Source: Paenibacillus montaniterrae (GTDB taxonomy: Bacteria; Bacillota; Bacilli; Paenibacillales; Paenibacillaceae). Taken from it: DNA of 64,000 bases. The notes under the pieces are model-generated. The model saw only the letters and a list, made by a program, of their open reading frames with translations, was not told the origin of the DNA and searched no databases. This document shows positions 39,037-46,920 of this stretch, piece by piece (position 1 is the first letter of the stretch; each line of letters opens with the position of its first letter). The DNA is taken from assembly GCF_018403185.1 (NCBI RefSeq), contig NZ_BOSE01000005.1:261414-325413 (forward strand), in the 5' to 3' direction. The position numbers and the translations under genes are program-made.

Positions 39037-39792
39037 CTATTTCTTATGTCCCGTCATAATCATTCGACTTGATAATCGAGGATCATAAACTTGCCCATCA
39101 TAGCTTCCATATACTGAATCCAATACAAGCCCCGCTTCGTTCAACATAGCTGCCAACGCTTCGGCTGTATAAAGCTTGACTCGCTCGGTATAGCGCCGCG
39201 GCGGTCTATTCAACTCCTGAATGACAATTTTTTTCACGACAAAGCCTTCTTCGATTTGACGCATCTCCGAAATTACGACTCCTTGCTCAACCCTCTGCGA
39301 AAAAGGAACAAGGTGCTCTGCTACATAACTTGCATTCATCAGATCAATGACGAATCGTCCGTGTGGCTTTAAGGCTCTACGGATTTGTCTCAGTACCTTC
39401 ATCTGCTCGCTGTCTTCCTCAAAATAGCCAAACGATGTGAATAAATTAACAACAGCGTCAAAGCCTTCTGTAAACCTCGCATCATCAGGCAGCGCTCGCA
39501 TGTCGCCTTCGATCCACGTAATCCGTTGGTTTGGATCGGACATTCTTGCTACTTGAAGCAGTACAGAGGACAGATCAACTCCCGTTACGCGATAGTTTGC
39601 ATCGGCAAACGTCAGAGCGTGCCTTCCTGTACCGCAGCACAGATCAAGAATATGACTTTGTTGCGGCAGCTTCAGCCATTGCAGCATATTTTGCACTTCA
39701 CCTTCGGCATGCTCTCTGTTCCGATGACGGTAGATGAGCAAATAATCTTCGCCAAAGCTTTCTTCATACCACTTTTGTACAGTTTGAATCAT
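39037..39792 (-). CDS. SAM-dependent methyltransferase with its own Zur box
   Basis: 251 residues. SAM loop HILDLCCGTGRHALTF, acidic GVDLSSVLL, and GDMRALP; C-terminal half beta-rich. Close to the Methyltransf_25 group. AAAGGAGGAAC precedes the ATG. The promoter at 39831-39859 and the Zur-type box at 39811-39823 indicate zinc-responsive expression. It is transcribed toward the importer operon. Not closely similar to the methyltransferase at 34927. Substrate unknown. Confidence 0.85.
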   Translation of the reverse strand: MIQTVQKWYEESFGEDYLLIYRHRNREHAEGEVQNMLQWLKLPQQSHILDLCCGTGRHALTFADANYRVTGVDLSSVLLQVARMSDPNQRITWIEGDMRALPDDARFTEGFDAVVNLFTSFGYFEEDSEQMKVLRQIRRALKPHGRFVIDLMNASYVAEHLVPFSQRVEQGVVISEMRQIEEGFVVKKIVIQELNRPPRRYTERVKLYTAEALAAMLNEAGLVLDSVYGSYDGQVYDPRLSSRMIMTGHKK

Positions 39793-39810
39793 TGTTCCTC
39801 CTTTTTTAAT

Positions 39811-39823
39811 TGTAATAATTACA
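39811..39823. promoter_or_regulatory. Zur box of the methyltransferase gene
   Basis: TGTAATAATTACA, seven bases downstream of the -10 box and 18 bases before the ATG at 39792. Confidence 0.8.
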
Positions 39824-39830
39824 CTTTAAT

Positions 39831-39859
39831 AGATTAACAACAAACCTTCTACATGTCAA
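39831..39859 (-). promoter_or_regulatory. Promoter of the Zur-box methyltransferase gene
   Basis: Minus-strand TTGACA (39854-39859) and TAATCT (39831-39836) with a 17-base spacer. Confidence 0.7.
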
Positions 39860-39899
39860 TTACGAATCAACGTACTCAAACACATTAATCCGCTTGGCA

Positions 39900-39945
39900 G
39901 CAAAAATCCCGCCAACTACCTTAGAAAGAGTTGGCGGGATTTTTG
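39900..39945. terminator. Strong terminator after the CBS gene
   Basis: Perfect 16-bp stem AAAAATCCCGCCAACT/AGTTGGCGGGATTTTT with T-runs on both strands, 39 bases past the CBS gene stop. Confidence 0.9.
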
Positions 39946-39983
39946 CAATTTAGTCCTTGGCTATCTTACGGTCGGTTAAGCAA

Positions 39984-40394
39984 CTAACGCAGGCTGAATA
40001 ACTTATTTTTACAATAGCTTATAATATCGCTTCTTCTAATAATTCCGATAAAATGATCCTTGTCATCCACGATCGGCACAAAATTTTGCTGCATCGATAA
40101 ATCGATCAAATCTTCAATTTGCGCTTCAATCCGAATCGGCTCTACCTTCATGCGCTGCGGCACATCGGTTAGCGAAATTTTATGCGTATTTTCGAAGCTT
40201 AGGCCCGGTGTGTTTTTCAGCTTCCACAATAAGTCGCCTTCGGTAAGTGTGCCTTCATATTTACCCTGCTGATTCACGATTGGTATTGCCGTAAAGCGGT
40301 GAAATTCCATTTTCTCCAATGCTTGCCGCATCGTAGCTTGCGGTGTAAGATAAGCTGTTTTTTCTTTAGGAAGCAGGTAAAATGCAATATTCAT
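39984..40394 (-). CDS. Two-CBS-domain protein (DarB/CbpB-like)
   Basis: 136 residues consisting of two CBS motifs: AYLTPQATMRQALEKMEFHRFTAIPIV, cut here by a linker, and a second from IRIEAQIEDLIDLSMQQNF to IGIIRRSDIIS. Stand-alone CBS pairs of this size bind adenine nucleotides; the Bacillus homologue DarB binds cyclic di-AMP. Whether this one does is inference. AAGGAGAG lies upstream of the ATG. Monocistronic with a strong terminator. Confidence 0.85.
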   Translation of the reverse strand: MNIAFYLLPKEKTAYLTPQATMRQALEKMEFHRFTAIPIVNQQGKYEGTLTEGDLLWKLKNTPGLSFENTHKISLTDVPQRMKVEPIRIEAQIEDLIDLSMQQNFVPIVDDKDHFIGIIRRSDIISYCKNKLFSLR

Positions 40395-40520
40395 AGAAAA
40401 GGCTCTCCTTTTAAATCAGCTTAATGAATAGTTGATATATTTATGATAGCCTTTTACAATTCAATGTTCAACAGCAGCCCATTTACACAGGAGTAAAGGA
40501 TTTACCGAAGGATGATCGAT

Positions 40521-41294
40521 TTAGTTGTTGCCGACTCCCAGCTCGCTGATCCAATTTTGCATAGCAGCTACAACTGATTCCAGCTGCTGCCGCTCTTCAA
40601 TTTCAGGTTCATTATCCCCCTTCTGCATCCCATAGGACCCAAACTGTCCATGATTCCCTCCATCTATACGAACAAAGACAGTTTCTGCGGGCAAGTTAGC
40701 TTTGCTCTCCTCCCAAACCTCTTGATTCAGCACCCCGTCATCTGTACCGGTAATTTGGAGAATAGATAGCCCTGAATCCTTCAAAGAACCACCTTCATCA
40801 GCGTAAGAGGCGAGAAAAAATACGCCTTTCAATACATCAGCGTTTTCCGATGCAAATCGGGCAGCGAATGCTCCACCCAAGGAATGTCCTCCAATTACGA
40901 ATGCTTCATCAGGGTACTCATTTATAAAGGATTGTGCTTTATTTTGACCGAACATTGCCAGATTAAACGGCATTTTGGCAATATATACGCGATGTCCTAG
41001 CTCGGCTAACGCTCTTGCGAACGTCGAATAGCTTTCTGGTTCTACCAGTCCACCAGGGTAAAAAATAATGTTAGGCTGGATAATCTCCACACCTTCAGGC
41101 TCAAATTTGAAACCATCCTTTACTTCAGTAATGGTTACTTTATTGTCACTTTGAAATGCAGCCTCTGCTTCAGCAGATGGAGCATACGTAGCTGATTTCA
41201 AATATACCAACATCGCCACGACCAATAACACCAAGATTATACCTGTCCATGCAACGATTTTAGGCCATTTTCTTTTTTTCACTGCTTCTGTCAT
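40521..41294 (-). CDS. Membrane-anchored alpha/beta hydrolase
   Basis: 257 residues from the ATG at 41294 (GAGGAGG seven bases upstream). One N-terminal membrane segment (about 14-32) and an outside hydrolase domain with nucleophile GGHSLGG (near 142-148), an aspartate in TGTDDGV and catalytic histidine in GGNHGQFG. The PGGLVEPESYSTFARAL region matches the alpha/beta-hydrolase 5 family. Substrate unknown. It follows ctaA on the same strand after 35 bases, possibly co-transcribed. Confidence 0.85.
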   Translation of the reverse strand: MTEAVKKRKWPKIVAWTGIILVLLVVAMLVYLKSATYAPSAEAEAAFQSDNKVTITEVKDGFKFEPEGVEIIQPNIIFYPGGLVEPESYSTFARALAELGHRVYIAKMPFNLAMFGQNKAQSFINEYPDEAFVIGGHSLGGAFAARFASENADVLKGVFFLASYADEGGSLKDSGLSILQITGTDDGVLNQEVWEESKANLPAETVFVRIDGGNHGQFGSYGMQKGDNEPEIEERQQLESVVAAMQNWISELGVGNN

Positions 41295-41329
41295 GGCTAA
41301 TGCCTCCTCATATGAATCTAATACTATTC

Positions 41330-42274
41330 TTAACTTGCTTTGCTCCTTGCAGTCTTCGTTAGTCTCCATACAATGTAGCTCATATAAGTAAGGAGCCCAA
41401 ATAGTACAGCAATACTTGTCATATGTGCAAGCACGACAAACATATACACCTCTGGACGGCCAATCGTGATCATAAAAGCAGCTCCGCTAAGCACCTGGAA
41501 CACAATTAACAGCACGGAAATAAAGCCAAGTATTTTAAGCTCTCGATTCTCTTTATAGCTTCTGTAAATCCATACAAAGAGCACGACAATTAAAGCTGCA
41601 AGTAAAAATCCAGCAATGCGATGAATAAAGGCTATTTCTACGCCACCAGATAGCTCGGGGATAATTTGGCCGTTGCATAATGGAAATCCAGTACATGCCC
41701 CAGCTGAATCCGTATGGCTAACAAAAGCACCTGTGTACACCACAATGTAGGAGTATATCATTACTCCCCACACAAAATTACGAAACGCTTTAGTCGTTCC
41801 AGGCATTTTTTCAAAAACAGCTAATCCGCCAAGCCTCTCCTCTTGCATCGCTCCCAAGCTTGTCATTAAGGAGCCTGCAAGAGATATAAAAGCAAAGCCT
41901 AAGTGCAGCGCCATTACAGGAGGAGACTGCGAAAACACAACCGCCAACGCTCCCATCGCTCCTTGAATGCTTACAAAGATAAGCGTCAGGAAGGCAAAGA
42001 ATTGCAGGTCCTTTCGATTCTTGCCATACATTAAAAATAAAACAAATACAATTACTGCCAAAATTCCAGCTGTCGTACTTACCAGTCTGTGCGTGTATTC
42101 AATGACTGAAGCAAGCGTGTGAGCGGGAACGAATTTCCCGTGACATAAAGGCCATTCTGTTCCACATCCTAGTCCTGACTCCGTACGAGTAACGACACCT
42201 CCGCCAAATGTTGCAAAAAACATAAAAACTGTCGTCAAATAGCTCAACCGTTTCAAAAAAGAAATCCGGTTCAA
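41330..42274 (-). CDS. ctaA: Heme A synthase
   Basis: 314 residues, eight membrane segments. The conserved cysteine pair is in GLGCGTEWPLCHG, the catalytic Glu-X2-His in IEYTHRLVS, and further heme histidines in ALHLGFA, FIHRIAG and VLAHMTS. It oxidises heme O to heme A for the terminal oxidase. The start is TTG with AGGTGA seven bases upstream. The promoter contains a TTACCGGTAA palindrome in the spacer, and a TetR gene is divergent, so CtaA synthesis is probably controlled by it. No other cytochrome oxidase genes are adjacent. Confidence 0.93.
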   Translation of the reverse strand: MNRISFLKRLSYLTTVFMFFATFGGGVVTRTESGLGCGTEWPLCHGKFVPAHTLASVIEYTHRLVSTTAGILAVIVFVLFLMYGKNRKDLQFFAFLTLIFVSIQGAMGALAVVFSQSPPVMALHLGFAFISLAGSLMTSLGAMQEERLGGLAVFEKMPGTTKAFRNFVWGVMIYSYIVVYTGAFVSHTDSAGACTGFPLCNGQIIPELSGGVEIAFIHRIAGFLLAALIVVLFVWIYRSYKENRELKILGFISVLLIVFQVLSGAAFMITIGRPEVYMFVVLAHMTSIAVLFGLLTYMSYIVWRLTKTARSKAS

Positions 42275-42335
42275 ATTCTGTTCACCTGCCTGCTCTCATT
42301 GTTGTTTGGGTCGCTGCTTTACTGATTTCTAATAA

Positions 42336-42364
42336 ATTATATTTACCGGTAAGTAAAATTACAA
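42336..42364 (-). promoter_or_regulatory. Promoter and operator of ctaA
   Basis: Minus-strand TTGTAA (42359-42364) and TATAAT (42336-42341), 17 bases apart. TTACCGGTAA (42343-42352), a perfect palindrome inside TTACTTACCGGTAAATA, fills the spacer and suits a TetR dimer. Confidence 0.65.
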
Positions 42365-42371
42365 GTTGATT

Positions 42372-42400
42372 TTGATATATTTGTACAATTGTCATAGAAT
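42372..42400 (+). promoter_or_regulatory. Promoter of the tetR-like gene
   Basis: TTGATA (42372-42377) and TAGAAT (42395-42400) with a 17-base spacer. The expected transcript start falls at about 42407, on or after the ATG at 42405. Confidence 0.55.
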
Positions 42401-42404
42401 ATTC

Positions 42405-43031
42405 ATGGAGGCGATAACGATTAACAAGCAAACTCAACGATCTCGTGGTAGACCGAAGCAGACCAAGGATGATCTTTCCATACAAGAAGTAATTATTGCA
42501 ACAGCTTCAAGATTATTTTTAGAAATAGGTTATGAGTCTTTGTCCCTTCATGAAATTGCAAATGCATGCAACGTAACAAAACCGACCATTTATTATTACT
42601 TCACAAGCAAATCTGAGCTTTTTAAAGTTGCAATCACTACAATGTTGAAAAATGTACATCAAAATACGATGCACTTATTGAATGAAGCTGACAATATGGA
42701 AGCAGGCTTGCTTCGCGTAGCTGAAGCTCGTATTGCCAGTCCTCACATCAAAGTAGAAATGCTATTGAAAGAAGCGGAAAGCTCCCTCAGTGAAGAGCAG
42801 CTGCAAGAAATTAAAGATGCCGAACAACGCGTCTATCTTCTTCTTTCTAATTTCTTTCAAGCCGCTATGGATGAAGGCTTGCTTCGCAAGGATGACCCAC
42901 TATTCCTTGCCCATACCTTCTCCACCATGCTGCTGATTAGTAATCGAGAAGATGCTCTCCGTCTACAAGGTTCTCATTTGGAGCTTGCTGAAAAGGTTGT
43001 CGGATTATTTTTGAAGGGTACGCTTGCATAA
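42405..43031 (+). CDS. TetR-family transcriptional regulator
   Basis: About 208 residues. The helix-turn-helix (LSLHEIANACNVTKPTIYYYFTSKSELF) is typical TetR, and the C-terminal domain has the TetR_C size and an amphipathic dimer helix. The start is unclear: the ATG at 42405 has no upstream ribosome site, whereas GGAGG at 42407-42411 would direct initiation at 42414-42422, where only ATA, ACG and ATT codons are in frame. It is divergent from ctaA with an operator-like palindrome between them, so it probably represses ctaA and perhaps itself. Confidence 0.88.
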   Translation: MEAITINKQTQRSRGRPKQTKDDLSIQEVIIATASRLFLEIGYESLSLHEIANACNVTKPTIYYYFTSKSELFKVAITTMLKNVHQNTMHLLNEADNMEAGLLRVAEARIASPHIKVEMLLKEAESSLSEEQLQEIKDAEQRVYLLLSNFFQAAMDEGLLRKDDPLFLAHTFSTMLLISNREDALRLQGSHLELAEKVVGLFLKGTLA

Positions 43032-43058
43032 CGATACATAACGAAAAATAGCGGCAAC

Positions 43059-43096
43059 CTATGCAGCATATGCGATCTGCAACTTATGCTGCATAA
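43059..43096. terminator. Hairpin after the tetR-like gene
   Basis: ATGCAGCATA (43061-43070) pairs with TATGCTGCAT (43085-43094). No T-run follows, so terminator function is uncertain. Confidence 0.4.
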
Positions 43097-43163
43097 GGCT
43101 CGTCATTGAAGGTAGTTGAAATCATTAATTAACGATCGTATTCGTTGTGCAAGGAGAAGGACT

Positions 43164-44450
43164 ATGAATATTACCGAGGAATTCCATGATGCCCGATTCA
43201 AGACATTTGTACTGGACAATTTTTGCGAAAATCGCGAGCAGATATTGGCGAGTGATGTAGAGCGAGTCACATCATTAAAGCTTACGAATCAAAAATTTGC
43301 TAGCTTGAAGGGGATTGAGCATTTCGTTTCGCTTGAGGAACTGGATTGCGCATTCAACAGCTTGTCGGAGCTCGATATTAGTCAAAACACAAGCCTTAAA
43401 ACGCTGGATTGCAGCGGCAACAAGCTGACTTCACTGGATACAAGCCATAACCCAAGCTTGGAAAAGCTTGCTTGCCGCAACAATGAGCTTAGCCATTTGG
43501 ATGTCAGTTTTAATCCGCTGCTGCAAGAGCTGAACTGCAATCAGAATACAATTATTGACCTGGATCTATCGGCCAATGCCGGGCTGAAGCAATTGGATTG
43601 CGGCTTTAACCGACTGCGAACGCTAGATGTCAGCCGCAACACGCAGCTTGTGCAGCTCATTTGCTATTGGAATATACTTTCGGAGCTGCAGCTTGACCAA
43701 AACACGAAACTGCAGGAGCTCAACTGCAGCTACAATGCGCTATTTCATTTGAATTTGGAAGCCAACACGCTGCTGAGCTATCTTGATTGCGGTCATAATC
43801 ATTTAAGCAGCTTGACGATTAGCAATTGCACGCATTTGATTGAGCTGCGCTGCAACAACAATCATTTGACTCGGTTAGATGTTGCCGGCAATCCTGATTT
43901 ACGCAGCCTGCGCTGCTTTAACAACCATATTACCGAGCTGGAGCTTAGCCATAATCCGCTTTTAACTGAGCTATATTGCTCTGAAAATAAAATTTCACAG
44001 TTGGATACGCAGCATAATTCCAAGCTGGAGCGATTAAGCCATTCAGATAATCTGATCGTTGTGCCAGACCATACCGTTGCAGGATTCACAACGTTTCAAT
44101 ATGATGGATCGCTGTCTTATTATACAGCTGCTCTTGATTATAAAGGGAAACCGCTTTCCATTATCGTTGATGTGCATGATAAGGCCAGCATAGAGCGAAT
44201 CTCACCAGTAATCGAAAAGGCTTGGACTCATTTTGATCAGCTCCATGAGCAGGCAGTGCAGCGCATAGCCGAGCAGCACCCTGATGAGGATGTAAATGAA
44301 TTGGTCCTTTCCACGCTACAATTTGAGGAGACCGGAACAATTCGACTAGGCTACGACGCAGGCGACACCGACGCCGGCCGACTTTATATTTATGCCATAT
44401 TTAATAATATCCTTGAATTGGATAGCCAGCTTGTATATGAACTATATTGA
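43164..44450 (+). CDS. Leucine-rich repeat protein
   Basis: 428 residues. After a 55-residue start there are about eleven 21-residue leucine-rich repeats of the form L-x2-LDCSxNxLxxLDVSxN (about 60-310), then a 120-residue C-terminal region without a recognised domain. No signal peptide or membrane segment, so it is cytoplasmic. The ATG at 43164 has AAGGAGA six bases upstream; a frame from 43116 exists without one. LRRs bind proteins; the partner is unknown. Confidence 0.85.
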   Translation: MNITEEFHDARFKTFVLDNFCENREQILASDVERVTSLKLTNQKFASLKGIEHFVSLEELDCAFNSLSELDISQNTSLKTLDCSGNKLTSLDTSHNPSLEKLACRNNELSHLDVSFNPLLQELNCNQNTIIDLDLSANAGLKQLDCGFNRLRTLDVSRNTQLVQLICYWNILSELQLDQNTKLQELNCSYNALFHLNLEANTLLSYLDCGHNHLSSLTISNCTHLIELRCNNNHLTRLDVAGNPDLRSLRCFNNHITELELSHNPLLTELYCSENKISQLDTQHNSKLERLSHSDNLIVVPDHTVAGFTTFQYDGSLSYYTAALDYKGKPLSIIVDVHDKASIERISPVIEKAWTHFDQLHEQAVQRIAEQHPDEDVNELVLSTLQFEETGTIRLGYDAGDTDAGRLYIYAIFNNILELDSQLVYELY

Positions 44451-44458
44451 TCGATGCA

Positions 44459-44501
44459 GCAAGTGATGGTTGAGATGGCCAGGCCGTCAACCATCACTTG
44501 C
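44459..44501. terminator. Convergent terminator-like hairpin
   Basis: Perfect 15-bp stem GCAAGTGATGGTTGA/TCAACCATCACTTGC nine bases past the LRR stop and 43 bases from the convergent GNAT-APH stop. Short T tail. Confidence 0.65.
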
Positions 44502-44543
44502 TCTTTGGTTCGAATGGCTTCAGCACAGTGCAGTATATAAAAA

Positions 44544-45878
44544 TCAAACCCGCGCATTAGCAGCATCAATGCCGGCACGAAACGCTTCCTCATCCCCGTT
44601 CTCCAAGCCAAATAACGCTTCCTGCAGCGCAAACGTTCCTTGATAAAACAGGACACGGTCCATCAGTGCAGACAGTTGAGGATTCTCATTGACTAAAAAC
44701 TGAAAAAAATGTTCTCCATATGAAGCACGGAGCGCTGCATAATCTACAGCAGGATCGCCAAGGCCAGCTGAACCGAAATCAAGAATGCCGCTAATCTGTT
44801 GACTTGTCGCGTCATATAAAATATTGGTCGTACCGAAGTCGCCATGAATAAGCGTTGGAACAATCCTTGTACCGGCTTCAGATGCCAGAAACGCTTGGAA
44901 ATGCTGCTCCGTCCACTTTCTTGCATCTGGCTTTAAATGCGGATACAGCTTTGTTTGAATCCGTTCGTAGAGCTCTGCCCATTCCGCATAAGCGTTGTAA
45001 TTCTGCCGTTCCTCGAGTAATAATTCATCAGTATTAACACGATGCAGCTCGCGTAAGAATTCAGCTAGCTGACCAGCCAAACGTCTAACGATCACTTCAT
45101 CACCAATCTGCTGCAGCAGCTCCGCATCAAGTGGTTCCCCTTCAATTTTCCGATAGCCGATAAACGGACGAGCCGATGCCGATGCATCAGCATTGCGGTA
45201 GACAGGTCGCGGAACCTCCAGTGGAACCCGATCGGCAATCAGATCCAATATGGCGGCCTCGCGCGACAGTTGGCGGACACCTGCTTCATATTTTGGAAAA
45301 CGAAAAACCCATTCCGAATTAATGAGCAATATGTAACTGTTTTGACCAGCATTTATCGGCTCTACTGTGTTCAAAGCAAGCTCAGGACACGAGGTGCGAA
45401 CGACCTGAGTTAAAAGCTCGAGCTTCATTTCCACCAGATCAAGCCCTTGTGCAAAGCCGTTTGGCACCACCCGCTTCACCATAAAGCCAAACCGTTCAAA
45501 AAAACCGCAGCTATGCTGAGAGGTTTCAATCATAACAATGGACAAATGCGGTTCTGCGGCAATTAGACGCAGCCGCTCTTCAAGAAGCTGAGTTCCGACT
45601 CCGTGGCGGTGCAAGTCACGACGGACCATACCCCAGCATAGAACCGCAAGCTCGCGATTTTTTTCTGAGGTTGCGTATCCGCCGCAGGCTACGACTTCTT
45701 CTTGCTCATTCACCATAACAAAGTACGGTCCAGGCAGCTTCTCCAGAAACGAGACGAAATCTTGCCGTTCCTCAATCGCAAAATATTTGGGTACATTGCC
45801 GTCAAACAAGGCCAGACAAGCCTCTCGGTCCTCATTCCGATACGCACGCAATCGATAGCTAGTCGAATCGAGCACCAT
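44544..45878 (-). CDS. GNAT acetyltransferase fused to aminoglycoside-phosphotransferase-like kinase
   Basis: About 444 residues. The GNAT domain (about 5-155) has the acetyl-CoA loop RRDLHRHGVGTQLL. The APH/choline-kinase domain (about 165-444) has IHGDFGTTNILYD (catalytic Asp and Asn) and the metal DFGSAGLGDPAVDYA. This order matches bifunctional AAC-APH enzymes that modify aminoglycosides, but the sequence is not recognisably one of those and the substrate is open. GGAGGG stands so close that ATG 45881, ATG 45878 or GTG 45875 could be the start. Monocistronic. Confidence 0.85.
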   Translation of the reverse strand: MVLDSTSYRLRAYRNEDREACLALFDGNVPKYFAIEERQDFVSFLEKLPGPYFVMVNEQEEVVACGGYATSEKNRELAVLCWGMVRRDLHRHGVGTQLLEERLRLIAAEPHLSIVMIETSQHSCGFFERFGFMVKRVVPNGFAQGLDLVEMKLELLTQVVRTSCPELALNTVEPINAGQNSYILLINSEWVFRFPKYEAGVRQLSREAAILDLIADRVPLEVPRPVYRNADASASARPFIGYRKIEGEPLDAELLQQIGDEVIVRRLAGQLAEFLRELHRVNTDELLLEERQNYNAYAEWAELYERIQTKLYPHLKPDARKWTEQHFQAFLASEAGTRIVPTLIHGDFGTTNILYDATSQQISGILDFGSAGLGDPAVDYAALRASYGEHFFQFLVNENPQLSALMDRVLFYQGTFALQEALFGLENGDEEAFRAGIDAANARV

Positions 45879-45955
45879 CATCCCTCCAATTCTATTTCTT
45901 ATTAAGAATAATAAGCCTATTCCCTCAATCTAGCAAAGCATTATTTCCCGAGAAA

Positions 45956-46147
45956 TTATTTTAGTTGGTTCAGCTTCAATTTCTGGTATCGATTCAACAG
46001 CTCGTCCAGTTGAGCAGATTTTTGTATAACATCACTGGATTGCAAACCCTTTTCAAGACCAAGTTCAATCAACTCTTGGCGCAATGCTTCGATCTGTAAT
46101 AGCAGCATGTGTTGTTCAAATAATTGAGACTTATCCCTGGATTGCAG
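45956..46147 (-). CDS. Spo0E-like aspartyl-phosphate phosphatase
   Basis: 63 residues if read from the CTG at 46147 (GGAGGG six bases upstream) or 50 from the ATG at 46108, which lacks a ribosome site. The sequence LLLQIEALRQELIELG, then KGL, SSDV, and SAQLDELLNRYQKL is the Spo0E helical hairpin: two helices with the acidic signature SQxLDxLLN (here SAQLDELLN). Spo0E proteins remove phosphate from Spo0A and delay sporulation. A small gene easily missed because of its size and start. Confidence 0.75.
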   Translation of the reverse strand: MQSRDKSQLFEQHMLLLQIEALRQELIELGLEKGLQSSDVIQKSAQLDELLNRYQKLKLNQLK

Positions 46148-46356
46148 TATCTTCCCTCCGCTTCCCCTGTTAATCGTTCCATTGTATAGATCACGCTGAC
46201 TAAGTGTATGATAAATGAAAGTTTCTTAAAATTACCAACAGTAGTTTTATGAATGATCGATTTATTTTGATAAGGACTATTTTAATTATAAATTAACACT
46301 ATAGATACCTCAAGCCCTCTCTTGGAATCGTCTAGACTTAAATAAGAGGTGTTGTT

Positions 46357-46701
46357 ATGGAACGTACTCTTGCCGCTTTAATCGGTGCTAAAATTAAAAT
46401 GCATCGCCAGAGCAAAGGCTTGACACAAGAACGCTTGGCTGAAGCTATCGGCTCTACTCCTTCGTATATTGGTCGTTTAGAGCGCGGCGAGCAAAATGTT
46501 AAAATCCAAACGATTGAAAAAATTGCAGATGCTTTAGAGATAAATGCCTCTCTACTATTCTCTGACGAGAATGAACAATTTCTCCGTTCGAAAAAATGGG
46601 TCTGGGAGAGTCTTACTTTGCTGTTGCAGCAAAGCGAAAGTCAACAGCATCGTTTATATCGTGTACTTAAAGAAATCGTAGCACATGATGAAGACAAATA
46701 A
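46357..46701 (+). CDS. XRE-family helix-turn-helix regulator (SinR-like)
   Basis: 114 residues: an HTH of the Cro/C1 type at about 8-62 (LTQERLAEAIGSTPSYIGRLERG, VKIQTIEKIADAL) and a 50-residue helical tail that may dimerise. AAGAGG precedes the ATG. SinR-like proteins govern biofilm or sporulation choices; the adjacent spo0E-like gene on the other strand makes that plausible but unproven. Followed by its own terminator. Confidence 0.88.
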   Translation: MERTLAALIGAKIKMHRQSKGLTQERLAEAIGSTPSYIGRLERGEQNVKIQTIEKIADALEINASLLFSDENEQFLRSKKWVWESLTLLLQQSESQQHRLYRVLKEIVAHDEDK

Positions 46702-46727
46702 GGCGCTTCGTTATGGTACTCCAATAA

Positions 46728-46765
46728 AAATGCAGCCGCTTCACAAGAAGCAGGCTGCATTTTTT
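46728..46765 (+). terminator. Terminator of the XRE gene
   Basis: AAATGCAGCC pairs with GGCTGCATTT; a T-run (TTTTTTATTT) follows on the plus strand. Confidence 0.88.
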
Positions 46766-46920
46766 ATTTGCGATAGCTCGATTCAAAAAGTTGTCACAAA
46801 TCGATTATAACCTGACTCTTACGAGTCATTTCATTATTGTACAGCTTAAATTAACATTAGCTTTGTTCTGCGACAAACTTCTGAAATCAGAATAAAAAGA
46901 TGTACATTAAGGAGCATGAT

